From JBBAAW01 sp964574405 (GTDB lineage: Bacteria > Patescibacteriota > WWE3 > UBA101185 > UBA10185), in the NCBI GenBank assembly GCA_964574405.1, contig CAZNNN010000029.1, positions 1-7,906 of the forward strand: DNA of 7,906 nt, written 5' to 3'. The notes beneath the pieces are model-generated. The model ran no database searches and had not been told where the DNA came from. It saw only the letters and a program-made list of their open reading frames with translations. The translations under genes were made by a program, and so were the position numbers. Of the stretch, positions 1 to 5,266 are shown piece after piece (positions within the stretch are counted from its first letter, which is position 1; every line of letters begins with the position of its first letter).

Positions 1-26
1 CAAGATTATCCCTGTGTTTACCAAGT

Positions 27-56
27 TAGTCAATCCCACGCATTAGATAGTATAAT
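27..56 (+). promoter_or_regulatory. Promoter of the SpoIID-domain gene
   Basis: A perfect -10 hexamer TATAAT lies at 51-56. The best -35 match is weak: TAGTCA at 27-32, with an 18-base spacer. The -10 ends 9 bases before the ATG at 66, so transcription should begin at about 62-64, leaving almost no leader. No Shine-Dalgarno sequence precedes the ATG. The string TAGTATAATC recurs at 4461-4470 before another gene start. Confidence 0.6.
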
Positions 57-65
57 CTCCCTACC

Positions 66-1814
66 ATGCCCACCAAACAAGTATTCAAATTCGTTTTAAT
101 CTCATCGGTCGTTACACTCTGCACCCACAGTCAAACCTATGCAGCAACAAAGTGCGAGGACGCTACCTATTTTAAAGACAACTTTGATGAATGCACAAAG
201 GTTATAAATAATTACACCAACAAACTTGCCAAGATAAGAAGTCAACAAACTACCATAGACGCGCAAATAAAAGATTATCTAGCCAAACTCAATGTAACGG
301 ACGCCCAAATAGAGTCGCTCAAAAAAGACATTGCCAAGGTAAGTGCGGAGCTAAAAATTATTGAGGAAAATTTAGCTAATAGGCGCGGATCGTTAGGCAA
401 TAAAACTCAAGTACGAAACACTATTGTGCGCGACTTTTATAAATTTGGTCAGCCCACTATTTTGGAGGTACTGCTTTCGGGAGGCAGTACTTGGAGTGGA
501 GGTCAGGCTTTTGCGGTGCGCGACATTTTTGAGGACACGGTGGGACGCGAGGCGGTTAAATCCATAATTTCTTTAAACATGGAAATTGCGGATTTTGAGA
601 GCGACAAAAAGGAAGCTGGCGATTTGCGGGCAGGTTTGGAGTTGTCCCAAAACAAGCTTTTGTCTTTAAAGGCGGATATTGATAGAAAAAAGGCGCAGGC
701 GGTGAGTACGGTTGCGGAGTTGGATAAAAAGGGCGATTCGTACGAAAAAACTATTGCGGAGCTTAGTGCCAAGCAACAACAAATTTTGGCGGAAAAATCC
801 GGTAGCGATAGCAGGAGTGTGGGTGATTATGACTCCCCTAAGGTAAGTTTACCGTCCCCAAAGTTTAGCCCAGCTTATGTAGCCATAAGTTACGGAGCAT
901 TCACTCACTACAAAGGAATGAGTCAATTCGGTGCTAGAGGTCGGGCTGAGGCTGGTCAGGGTTATAAAGCGATTTTGAAGTTTTATTACAATACCGGTAC
1001 AAAAAAAGCAGATGTATCCAAGATCAGCGTTTCGGGGGTAGGTAATATGGACATGCAGAGATACTTGTATGGAATTGCTGAAATGCACGACTCGTGGCCC
1101 AGAGACGCACTAATGGCACAGGCGGTTGCTGCACGCACTTATGCGTACAGGTACGCCAAGGAAGGGAAAACCATTTGTACTAATGAGGATTGTCAGGTGT
1201 TCTTAAAATCCAAATCCGGCAACCCCCCATCTGCTTGGAAAAAGGCCGTTGACGATACCAACGGCATTATTTTAGACGGTTCTGTTATAGCTTATTATTC
1301 ATCTACGACTGGTGGATATATTGAAGGTATTGGTTGGGATGCGCCTGGAGGTGTTTCGGGTTGGAAAGAAGGGAAGGCTTACGAACACGAGTCCCCTTGG
1401 TTTTATAAAGCGTGGTGGACAAGGTCGTGGAGAGATTTATCCACCTGCGGAAGAAGCGACCCCTATTTGTCGCAAAAAGAAATGGCGGACATTTTAAATG
1501 CGCTTACGGTTTGGGATAAAGGTGGCTCGTCTGATAGAAGCAAGGTGTCGCCCGTAACTACTAGTTGCTGGGGTGGAAGCCCGTATTCGTTGGATGACAT
1601 GAAAAGTCGCGCAGATGACCTGGGAACGGCGTACTCCAATGTTAGTTCCGTGAGTGTGGAAATTGGCAATAACGGCAGAACCACTAAAGTTACCTTTGGC
1701 ACGGATAAAGGCAGTATTAGCGTGGATGGGGAAAAATTTAGAACCGTTTTTAATTTGCGTGCCCCGGGCTATATTTCTATTAAAGATCGTCTTTACGAAG
1801 TCGTAAAGAAATAG
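66..1814 (+). CDS. Secreted coiled-coil SpoIID/LytB-domain protein
   Basis: Predicted exported cell-wall protein of 582 residues. A signal peptide (hydrophobic core about residues 8-20) is followed by a likely cleavage site after TYA (residue 26). Residues about 37-245 are rich in K, E, Q and A with heptad character and resemble the N-terminal coiled-coil domain of CwlO/PcsB-type peptidoglycan hydrolases, including the segment PTILEVLLSGG near 130-140. After a Ser/Pro-rich linker (about 246-268), residues 270-460 match the SpoIID/LytB domain: KGMSQFGARG (283-292), YLYGIAEMHDSWPRDALMAQ (333-352) with the expected catalytic Glu339, AVAARTYAY, the paired cysteines of CTNEDCQVF (371, 376) and YYSSTTGGY (410-418). 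SpoIID of spore formers is a lytic transglycosylase on stripped glycan strands. By inference this protein cleaves or remodels peptidoglycan outside the cell; sporulation itself is not implied. The ATG at 66 fits both the signal peptide and a leaderless start. Confidence 0.9.
   Translation: MPTKQVFKFVLISSVVTLCTHSQTYAATKCEDATYFKDNFDECTKVINNYTNKLAKIRSQQTTIDAQIKDYLAKLNVTDAQIESLKKDIAKVSAELKIIEENLANRRGSLGNKTQVRNTIVRDFYKFGQPTILEVLLSGGSTWSGGQAFAVRDIFEDTVGREAVKSIISLNMEIADFESDKKEAGDLRAGLELSQNKLLSLKADIDRKKAQAVSTVAELDKKGDSYEKTIAELSAKQQQILAEKSGSDSRSVGDYDSPKVSLPSPKFSPAYVAISYGAFTHYKGMSQFGARGRAEAGQGYKAILKFYYNTGTKKADVSKISVSGVGNMDMQRYLYGIAEMHDSWPRDALMAQAVAARTYAYRYAKEGKTICTNEDCQVFLKSKSGNPPSAWKKAVDDTNGIILDGSVIAYYSSTTGGYIEGIGWDAPGGVSGWKEGKAYEHESPWFYKAWWTRSWRDLSTCGRSDPYLSQKEMADILNALTVWDKGGSSDRSKVSPVTTSCWGGSPYSLDDMKSRADDLGTAYSNVSSVSVEIGNNGRTTKVTFGTDKGSISVDGEKFRTVFNLRAPGYISIKDRLYEVVKK
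1791..1808 (+). other. Hairpin at the end of the SpoIID-domain gene
   Basis: CTTTACGA (1791-1798) and TCGTAAAG (1801-1808) form a perfect inverted repeat spanning the last sense codons, just before the TAG at 1812. It would fold as a 7-bp stem with a four-base loop. No T-run follows on the + strand, so it is not a canonical intrinsic terminator. It may protect the 3' end or be a weak terminator. Confidence 0.35.
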
Positions 1815-1817
1815 TCA

Positions 1818-1846
1818 TTGACATTGTGAGTTAGCTATACTAGAAT
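1818..1846 (+). promoter_or_regulatory. Promoter of the toxin-antitoxin operon
   Basis: A perfect -35 TTGACA (1818-1823) is followed after 17 bases by TAGAAT (1841-1846, 5 of 6 to TATAAT). This is the best full promoter in the window. The -10 ends 6 bases before the ATG at 1853, so the expected first transcribed base falls on or next to the A of the start codon. No Shine-Dalgarno sequence exists, which suggests a leaderless mRNA. Confidence 0.7.
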
Positions 1847-1852
1847 CCTCTT

Positions 1853-2302
1853 ATGCTATATACACAAACGCAAGTTAAACAAATAACTCTTCAGGAATTT
1901 CAGCACAACCTGTTAAATGTTTTAACTAATATTGTGCAGGAAAGAAAACCCTACATTATTACAATAATGGACTTTCCCGCTGTGTCCTTTAAGCTTGAAG
2001 CCCAAGAACTAAGTGACCTTAGCAGAAACAAAAGCATTGATGTACTTAAGAAGTTAGCCAATCCCCTGGCAGGTGACCAAGAGTATGAGGCTAACCAAAG
2101 GGCATGGAGGAGATCAATAATTGAAAAAACCGTAGGATCTTTGGGTCCAGATAGTAGTTACGAGATAGACCAGAGAAATCACAGGAGAGCAGTTTTTGAA
2201 GAGACGAGCGGTGCAATAAAGGACACCAAACAACTGGATAAAGAGATCAAAGCAAGGAACATTAGTGAAACTGCAGCTTCTAAAAGGTTAGCAAAATGGT
2301 AG
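1853..2302 (+). CDS. Phd/YefM-like antitoxin with internal tandem repeat
   Basis: Predicted antitoxin of 149 residues, larger than a usual Phd-type antitoxin. Residues about 10-50 (ITLQEFQHNLLNVLTNIVQE, then KPYIITIMDFPAVSFKL) resemble the Phd/YefM fold, which binds operator DNA and autoregulates its operon. The remainder is charged and probably wraps the toxin. It holds a tandem duplication: residues 78-97 (YEANQRAWRRSIIEKTVGSL) and 103-122 (YEIDQRNHRRAVFEETSGAI) match at 9 of 20 positions with a 25-residue period. The final codons AAA TGG TAG overlap the start of the toxin gene, the usual coupling of such pairs. All ten arginine codons are AGA or AGG. The antitoxin role follows from fold resemblance and position; the N-terminal family call is moderate. 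Confidence 0.8.
   Translation: MLYTQTQVKQITLQEFQHNLLNVLTNIVQERKPYIITIMDFPAVSFKLEAQELSDLSRNKSIDVLKKLANPLAGDQEYEANQRAWRRSIIEKTVGSLGPDSSYEIDQRNHRRAVFEETSGAIKDTKQLDKEIKARNISETAASKRLAKW
2084..2218 (+). repeat. 25-codon tandem duplication inside the antitoxin gene
   Basis: Two copies of a 20-residue motif, encoded at 2084-2143 and 2159-2218, are offset by 75 bases. Shared residues include Y, E, Q, R, RR, E, T and G at fixed spacing. The copies have diverged at the DNA level, so the duplication is not recent. Confidence 0.7.
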
Positions 2303-2715
2303 TTTTAGATACCAATATTATTATAGATAACCTAAGGACAGCTGGAAGATCTCCTCTACTAACAAAAATTTCAGACAGCTTTAACTCTTACGATATTTTT
2401 GTATCTGCACTCACCGTTCAAGAACTTTTTGCAGGAGATAGCGCAGGTGATTTAGAAACAAATATTAAAATTAAAAAGATACTTGCTGAATTTATTTGTG
2501 TCGATTACGATTATGAAAAAGCAGAGCTTGCGGGCGAGTTAGTTAGAAAGGCTAGAAAATATGGTCACGCTCTCCATGTTGCCGACTCCGCTATTGCTGC
2601 TACGGCAATAGTGCTAAATGCTCAACTAGCTACAAAGAATATCAAAGATTTTTATAGGATTTCTGGACTTAAACTCCTCGATGTAGAAAATTTGCAACCC
2701 TTAAGGCTTGCATGA
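2296..2715 (+). CDS. vapC: VapC-type PIN-domain ribonuclease toxin
   Basis: PIN-domain protein of 139 residues, a normal VapC length. The acidic metal-binding residues are all visible: Asp5 in VVLDTNIIID, Glu43 in LTVQELFAG, Asp97 in HVADSAIAATA, and an Asn115/Asp118 region in LATKNIKDFYRI. VapC toxins are Mg-dependent endoribonucleases that cut tRNA or rRNA and are held inactive by the cognate antitoxin. The ATG at 2296 overlaps the antitoxin stop by seven bases, so translation is coupled and no separate promoter is needed. The stop at 2713-2715 overlaps the ATG of the next small ORF. All six arginine codons are AGA or AGG. The active site is complete, so the protein should be functional. 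Its RNA target cannot be read from the sequence. Confidence 0.93.
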   Translation: MVVLDTNIIIDNLRTAGRSPLLTKISDSFNSYDIFVSALTVQELFAGDSAGDLETNIKIKKILAEFICVDYDYEKAELAGELVRKARKYGHALHVADSAIAATAIVLNAQLATKNIKDFYRISGLKLLDVENLQPLRLA

Positions 2716-2876
2716 ATACTCACCTATCAACGCAAATGAAGAACCCCAAATTAATTAAGGCTTTAAAACTATCAAAGGGAGCGTGGGCTAATGTAGAAGG
2801 TTTTGAAAAAGAGCAAAAAGAGATGAGAAAGATGGAGCTAAAAGAAACGATAAAGGCTCAAAAGTGGCTGTTTTAG
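2712..2876 (+). CDS. 54-residue ORF, possible remnant antitoxin
   Basis: ATG at 2712 overlaps the vapC stop as ATGA, so it can be translated by coupling. The product begins MNTHLSTQMKNPKLIKALKL and is highly charged, with a helical Lys/Glu-rich end (FEKEQKEMRKMELKETIKAQ, then KWLF). I do not recognise a named family, but the pattern LSKGAW followed by a charged helix resembles toxin-binding tails of VapB antitoxins. Its last codons AAG TGG CTG TTT TAG line up with AAA TGG TAG TTT TAG at the antitoxin/toxin junction (2294-2308). This suggests it once ended at KW and lost that stop by mutation to CTG. It could be a decayed second antitoxin, or a small third protein of the operon. An internal ATG at 2736 is an alternative start. 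Confidence 0.55.
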   Translation: MNTHLSTQMKNPKLIKALKLSKGAWANVEGFEKEQKEMRKMELKETIKAQKWLF

Positions 2877-2908
2877 ATATTTCATCAACGGTATCTCACA
2901 ATTTATGA
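2864..2908 (+). pseudogene. Remnant start of a second vapC
   Basis: Reading from GTG at 2864 gives (M)AVLDISSTVSHNL then TGA at 2906. The first codons closely match the start of the intact toxin (MVVLDTNIIIDNL): GTGGCTGTTTTAGAT here against ATGGTAGTTTTAGAT at 2296-2310. As in the intact pair, the start overlaps the end of the preceding antitoxin-like frame. Only about 14 codons remain before the next gene begins, so this looks like the stump of a deleted PIN toxin. The match is short and rests on inference. Confidence 0.4.
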
Positions 2909-4479
2909 AGCCCTACGCTAAAATAATTATAGTTTTAACCTTTCTTTTTGGAGTTTTTAGTGTTTTTAAAGCCCCGGGTGATCCGGATTTTGGTTGGCAT
3001 TATAAATATGGGGAGTATATTGCTCAACACGGGCGGATATTGCGGGAAAATGTTTACTCCTACACTTTTACCAACTACCAATGGGCTAACTCCTATTGGA
3101 TTTCCCAAGTTGCTATCTATCTTACCCACCACTATCTGGGGCATCTTATTGCCGGACTTCTTTTTGCGGGCATTTTAAGTGCTTCAGTGATTTTTTATGT
3201 AAAAGCTGTTTCAAAGAATTCCCAACCGATTATTGTACTCACTACCCTGTCCGCCCTGCTACTTTTTGTGGAATTTTCCGGAAGCGGTGTTACCGGCAGA
3301 CCTATGTATTTTAGTACGCTTTTTCTTATGTTTTTGGTGGCTGTTTTGTTTGGCGACTTTGGGAAAAAGTTACTAGTTTTACCCCTTCTCTTTTTACTTT
3401 GGGCAAATACTCATGCCGACTTTGTTTTAGGACTTTTTATTTTGAGTCTGTATGTTGTAGAAAACGGTGGTTTGGCAGTGCGTTTAAAGGGACTTCTGAA
3501 CCTCGCCCAGAAAAAATGGATTCGTAGTTTACGGCGAGGTGAAGCAGAGCGAGCTGAATCCGTTGGCAGGAGTCAAAAGAACGCTTTAGCGAGCGTTCCC
3601 GCAAAACGCACTTCAAACCTTTTTTTAGTCATTATAGGTATAACATCCCTGGCGGTTACACTAATAAACCCTTACGGCTTTGGGCTTTGGCAAACGCTTC
3701 TCAAAGAGTCGCACCCCTACCAATTTAGCTACATTAGTGAGTGGGTTCCCGCTAGTACGGATAATGTTTATTATTTTATTGTTTACTGCGCCACCCTGGG
3801 ACTTACGGTCTCGGCTTTTATTGGAGCCAGGCACAAGCTTCCCACCTGGTATATACTCGCGCTGGGATTTTTTTGTATCGCGTCCGTGCGTGCCCAGTAT
3901 TTTTTTAGAATCGCGGTTATTTTAGGTATTCCAGCCTTTATTTTGTTTTGGAGTAACCCTTTAGCCGACCTTAAAAACGCGCTTTCCCCAAGTCTAACTA
4001 AAAAATTTAAAGTAAGTTTTTTGGTGTTTCTAGCTTCGTCCGCCTTAATTATAAGTACCATATTTTTAACCGATGCTTCGCAATGTGTTAAGCCAAATTA
4101 TTGGATTGAAAAGCAGGCATATCCTAAAGAAGCGCTGGATTTTGCCCTTGCTAACAATATAGAAGGCAATGTATTTAACTACTATGGTTGGGGTGGCTAT
4201 ATGATTTGGCAGTATCCGCAAATTAAAACTTTTGTGGACGGACGCATGGCGTCTTGGCGAGAGGGCAATACATCTGTGTTTGAGGATTACATTAAGATTG
4301 TAAACACGCCAAAGAAAAACCTTAAAATTTTGGGCGACTACGGGATTGGTTGGATTGTGTATCCCACGGACAGTGAGTTTGTTAAATTCCTAAAAACCCC
4401 TAACAGCGGTTGGGAAGAAGTTTTTACAAGTGATGCCTCAACACTTTTTATTCGCAATCGTAGTATAATCACCCCATGA
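2905..4479 (+). CDS. Polytopic GT-C-like membrane protein
   Basis: 524-residue integral membrane protein with a first helix at about residues 6-21 and roughly nine more hydrophobic segments up to about 390. Motifs match a family of GT-C-fold-like membrane proteins: PGDPDFGWHYKYGEYIAQHG (24-43, acidic residues in the first outer loop), WISQVAIYL, LWANTHADFVLGL (165-177), LINPYGFG (253-260), ISEWVPAS (277-284), and a C-terminal soluble part with FNYYGWGGYMIW (424-435) and KTFVDGRMASW (441-451). GT-C enzymes transfer sugars from polyprenyl-phosphate donors outside the membrane; the substrate here is unknown. Residues about 201-236 form a strongly basic loop encoded by palindrome-rich DNA, possibly an insertion. 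The ATG at 2905 directly precedes the first helix; no Shine-Dalgarno sequence or clear promoter was found. The stop overlaps the next start as ATGA. Transferase activity is inferred. Confidence 0.75.
   Translation: MKPYAKIIIVLTFLFGVFSVFKAPGDPDFGWHYKYGEYIAQHGRILRENVYSYTFTNYQWANSYWISQVAIYLTHHYLGHLIAGLLFAGILSASVIFYVKAVSKNSQPIIVLTTLSALLLFVEFSGSGVTGRPMYFSTLFLMFLVAVLFGDFGKKLLVLPLLFLLWANTHADFVLGLFILSLYVVENGGLAVRLKGLLNLAQKKWIRSLRRGEAERAESVGRSQKNALASVPAKRTSNLFLVIIGITSLAVTLINPYGFGLWQTLLKESHPYQFSYISEWVPASTDNVYYFIVYCATLGLTVSAFIGARHKLPTWYILALGFFCIASVRAQYFFRIAVILGIPAFILFWSNPLADLKNALSPSLTKKFKVSFLVFLASSALIISTIFLTDASQCVKPNYWIEKQAYPKEALDFALANNIEGNVFNYYGWGGYMIWQYPQIKTFVDGRMASWREGNTSVFEDYIKIVNTPKKNLKILGDYGIGWIVYPTDSEFVKFLKTPNSGWEEVFTSDASTLFIRNRSIITP
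3500..3598 (+). repeat. Cluster of inverted repeats inside the GT-C-like gene
   Basis: Three perfect inverted repeats crowd into 99 bases: ACCTCGCC (3500-3507) with GGCGAGGT (3533-3540), GGATTC (3518-3523) with GAATCC (3556-3561), and GAACGCT (3579-3585) with AGCGTTC (3592-3598). They encode a basic, non-membrane loop (LRRGEAERAESVGRSQKNAL region), and the stretch looks richer in G+C than the flanking transmembrane codons. The arrangement recalls palindromic elements inserted in frame within genes, as known in Rickettsia. That parallel is inference. Confidence 0.45.
4464..4469 (+). promoter_or_regulatory. Internal -10 element before the PH-domain gene
   Basis: A perfect TATAAT ends 6 bases before the ATG at 4476, inside the last codons of the upstream gene. 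The surrounding TAGTATAATCACCC (4461-4474) matches TAGTATAATCTCCC at 48-61 at 13 of 14 positions. No convincing -35 is visible; TCAACA at 4438-4443 has a 20-base spacer. Transcription from it would give a leaderless message for the downstream three genes. Confidence 0.5.
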
Positions 4480-5039
4480 CAGCGCTTTTAGGTCAGTTTA
4501 TTAGGGAACCGCTAGGGGTGCATTTTGACGGTCAGGATAGTGAGGAAAAAATTATTCTCTTTTTGCGTCAACATGTAATTGTTAATATTAAATGGGTGTT
4601 TATTACCGCAATTTTGTTTTTTGTTCTCCCAATTTTTGATTTTTTTCTAGGACTTGGGGGAACAAGTGTTAGCCAAAATGTACCCGCCAAGTATTATTTT
4701 ATTCTGCGTTTTTTTCTGGCGCTTTTTACTTTTGGTTACTTTTTTGAAAACTTTTTGAGTTGGTATTTTAATAGCTACATAGTAACCAATAAAAGAGTGG
4801 TGGACATTGATTTTTACGGCATAATTCACAGGCGGTTTTCTGAAGCTCCTTTACGCAACATAGAGGATGTTACCAACTCCATCTCTGGTTTTGGGCAAGT
4901 GATTTTTCATTACGGCGATGTGGCCATTCAAACCGCTGCTGAAGCGCGCGAAATAACTTTTGAAAATGTACCCAATCCCGATAGAGTCCAAGATATAATC
5001 TCCGATCTTATTTCGGAAATTAAAGGAGAAAGCGAGTAA
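4476..5039 (+). CDS. Two-helix membrane protein with bacterial PH (bPH2) domain
   Basis: 187 residues. A soluble N-terminal stretch contains HFDGQDSEEKIILFLRQH (16-33), a typical lead-in for these proteins. Two transmembrane helices follow at about 37-60 and 73-95. From about 98 to 180 the sequence matches the bacterial PH domain of the YdbS/DUF304 group: SYIVTNKRVVDIDFYGIIHR (100-119), SEAPLRNIEDVTNSISGFG (122-140) and GDVAIQTAAEAREITFENVP (147-166). Such proteins sit in the cytoplasmic membrane with the PH domain probably inside; their biochemical role is mostly unknown. The start overlaps the upstream stop by four bases, and the next gene begins one base after its stop, so it belongs to the operon. 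Confidence 0.85.
   Translation: MTALLGQFIREPLGVHFDGQDSEEKIILFLRQHVIVNIKWVFITAILFFVLPIFDFFLGLGGTSVSQNVPAKYYFILRFFLALFTFGYFFENFLSWYFNSYIVTNKRVVDIDFYGIIHRRFSEAPLRNIEDVTNSISGFGQVIFHYGDVAIQTAAEAREITFENVPNPDRVQDIISDLISEIKGESE
5022..5028 (+). promoter_or_regulatory. Shine-Dalgarno sequence for the small membrane protein
   Basis: AAAGGAG is a strong anti-16S match lying inside the last codons of the PH-domain gene, 12 bases before the ATG at 5041. The spacing is longer than optimal. It supports this small gene being real and contrasts with the starts in the window that lack any Shine-Dalgarno sequence. Confidence 0.6.
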
Positions 5040-5040
5040 T

Positions 5041-5262
5041 ATGGTGCAACTTTGGGAAAAAGATCTGCTACTTCTTTTAGCCAAAATCTTTTTTATGGCA
5101 GTCTCTATTCTCTACGCCATTTTTTCCTTTATGGTGGTGCGTCAGGTTAGCTTAATGAACAAGAGCTTTACCGCCTCGCTTCACGGCTTTTTTACCTTTT
5201 TAGCGTGGCTACATTTTTTTGTGTCGCTTCTGGCTATTATTTTAGTTTTTACCTTGTTGTAA
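5041..5262 (+). CDS. Small two-helix membrane protein
   Basis: 73 residues, almost wholly hydrophobic. Helix 1 runs at about residues 8-34 (LLLLLAKIFFMAVSILYAIF onward), a short polar turn carries VRQVSLMNKSFTASL (33-47), and helix 2 covers about 48-72. The helix-VVRQV-loop-helix pattern resembles small Patescibacteria proteins annotated as DUF5657; that name is from memory and not certain. The function is unknown. Position between the PH-domain gene (one base upstream) and the PP2C-like gene (four bases downstream) suggests that it works with one of these membrane proteins. A good Shine-Dalgarno sequence supports translation from 5041. Confidence 0.75.
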   Translation: MVQLWEKDLLLLLAKIFFMAVSILYAIFSFMVVRQVSLMNKSFTASLHGFFTFLAWLHFFVSLLAIILVFTLL

Positions 5263-5266
5263 ATAT

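Noticed and set aside
503..1702. Several reverse-strand open frames under the SpoIID-domain gene
   Set aside because: They lie opposite a gene with clear domain motifs, have no ribosome-binding sites and give products without recognisable features.
1836..1841. TATACT as the -10 of the toxin-antitoxin promoter
   Set aside because: It is only 12 bases from TTGACA; TAGAAT at 1841-1846 has the optimal 17-base spacer.
3783..4061. Reverse-strand open frame opposite the GT-C-like gene
   Set aside because: The + strand carries conserved family motifs through this region; the antisense product is low-quality sequence.
4994..4999. TATAAT inside the PH-domain gene as a promoter for the next gene
   Set aside because: No -35 at a workable distance and no supporting spacing to a start; likely chance in AT-rich coding DNA.
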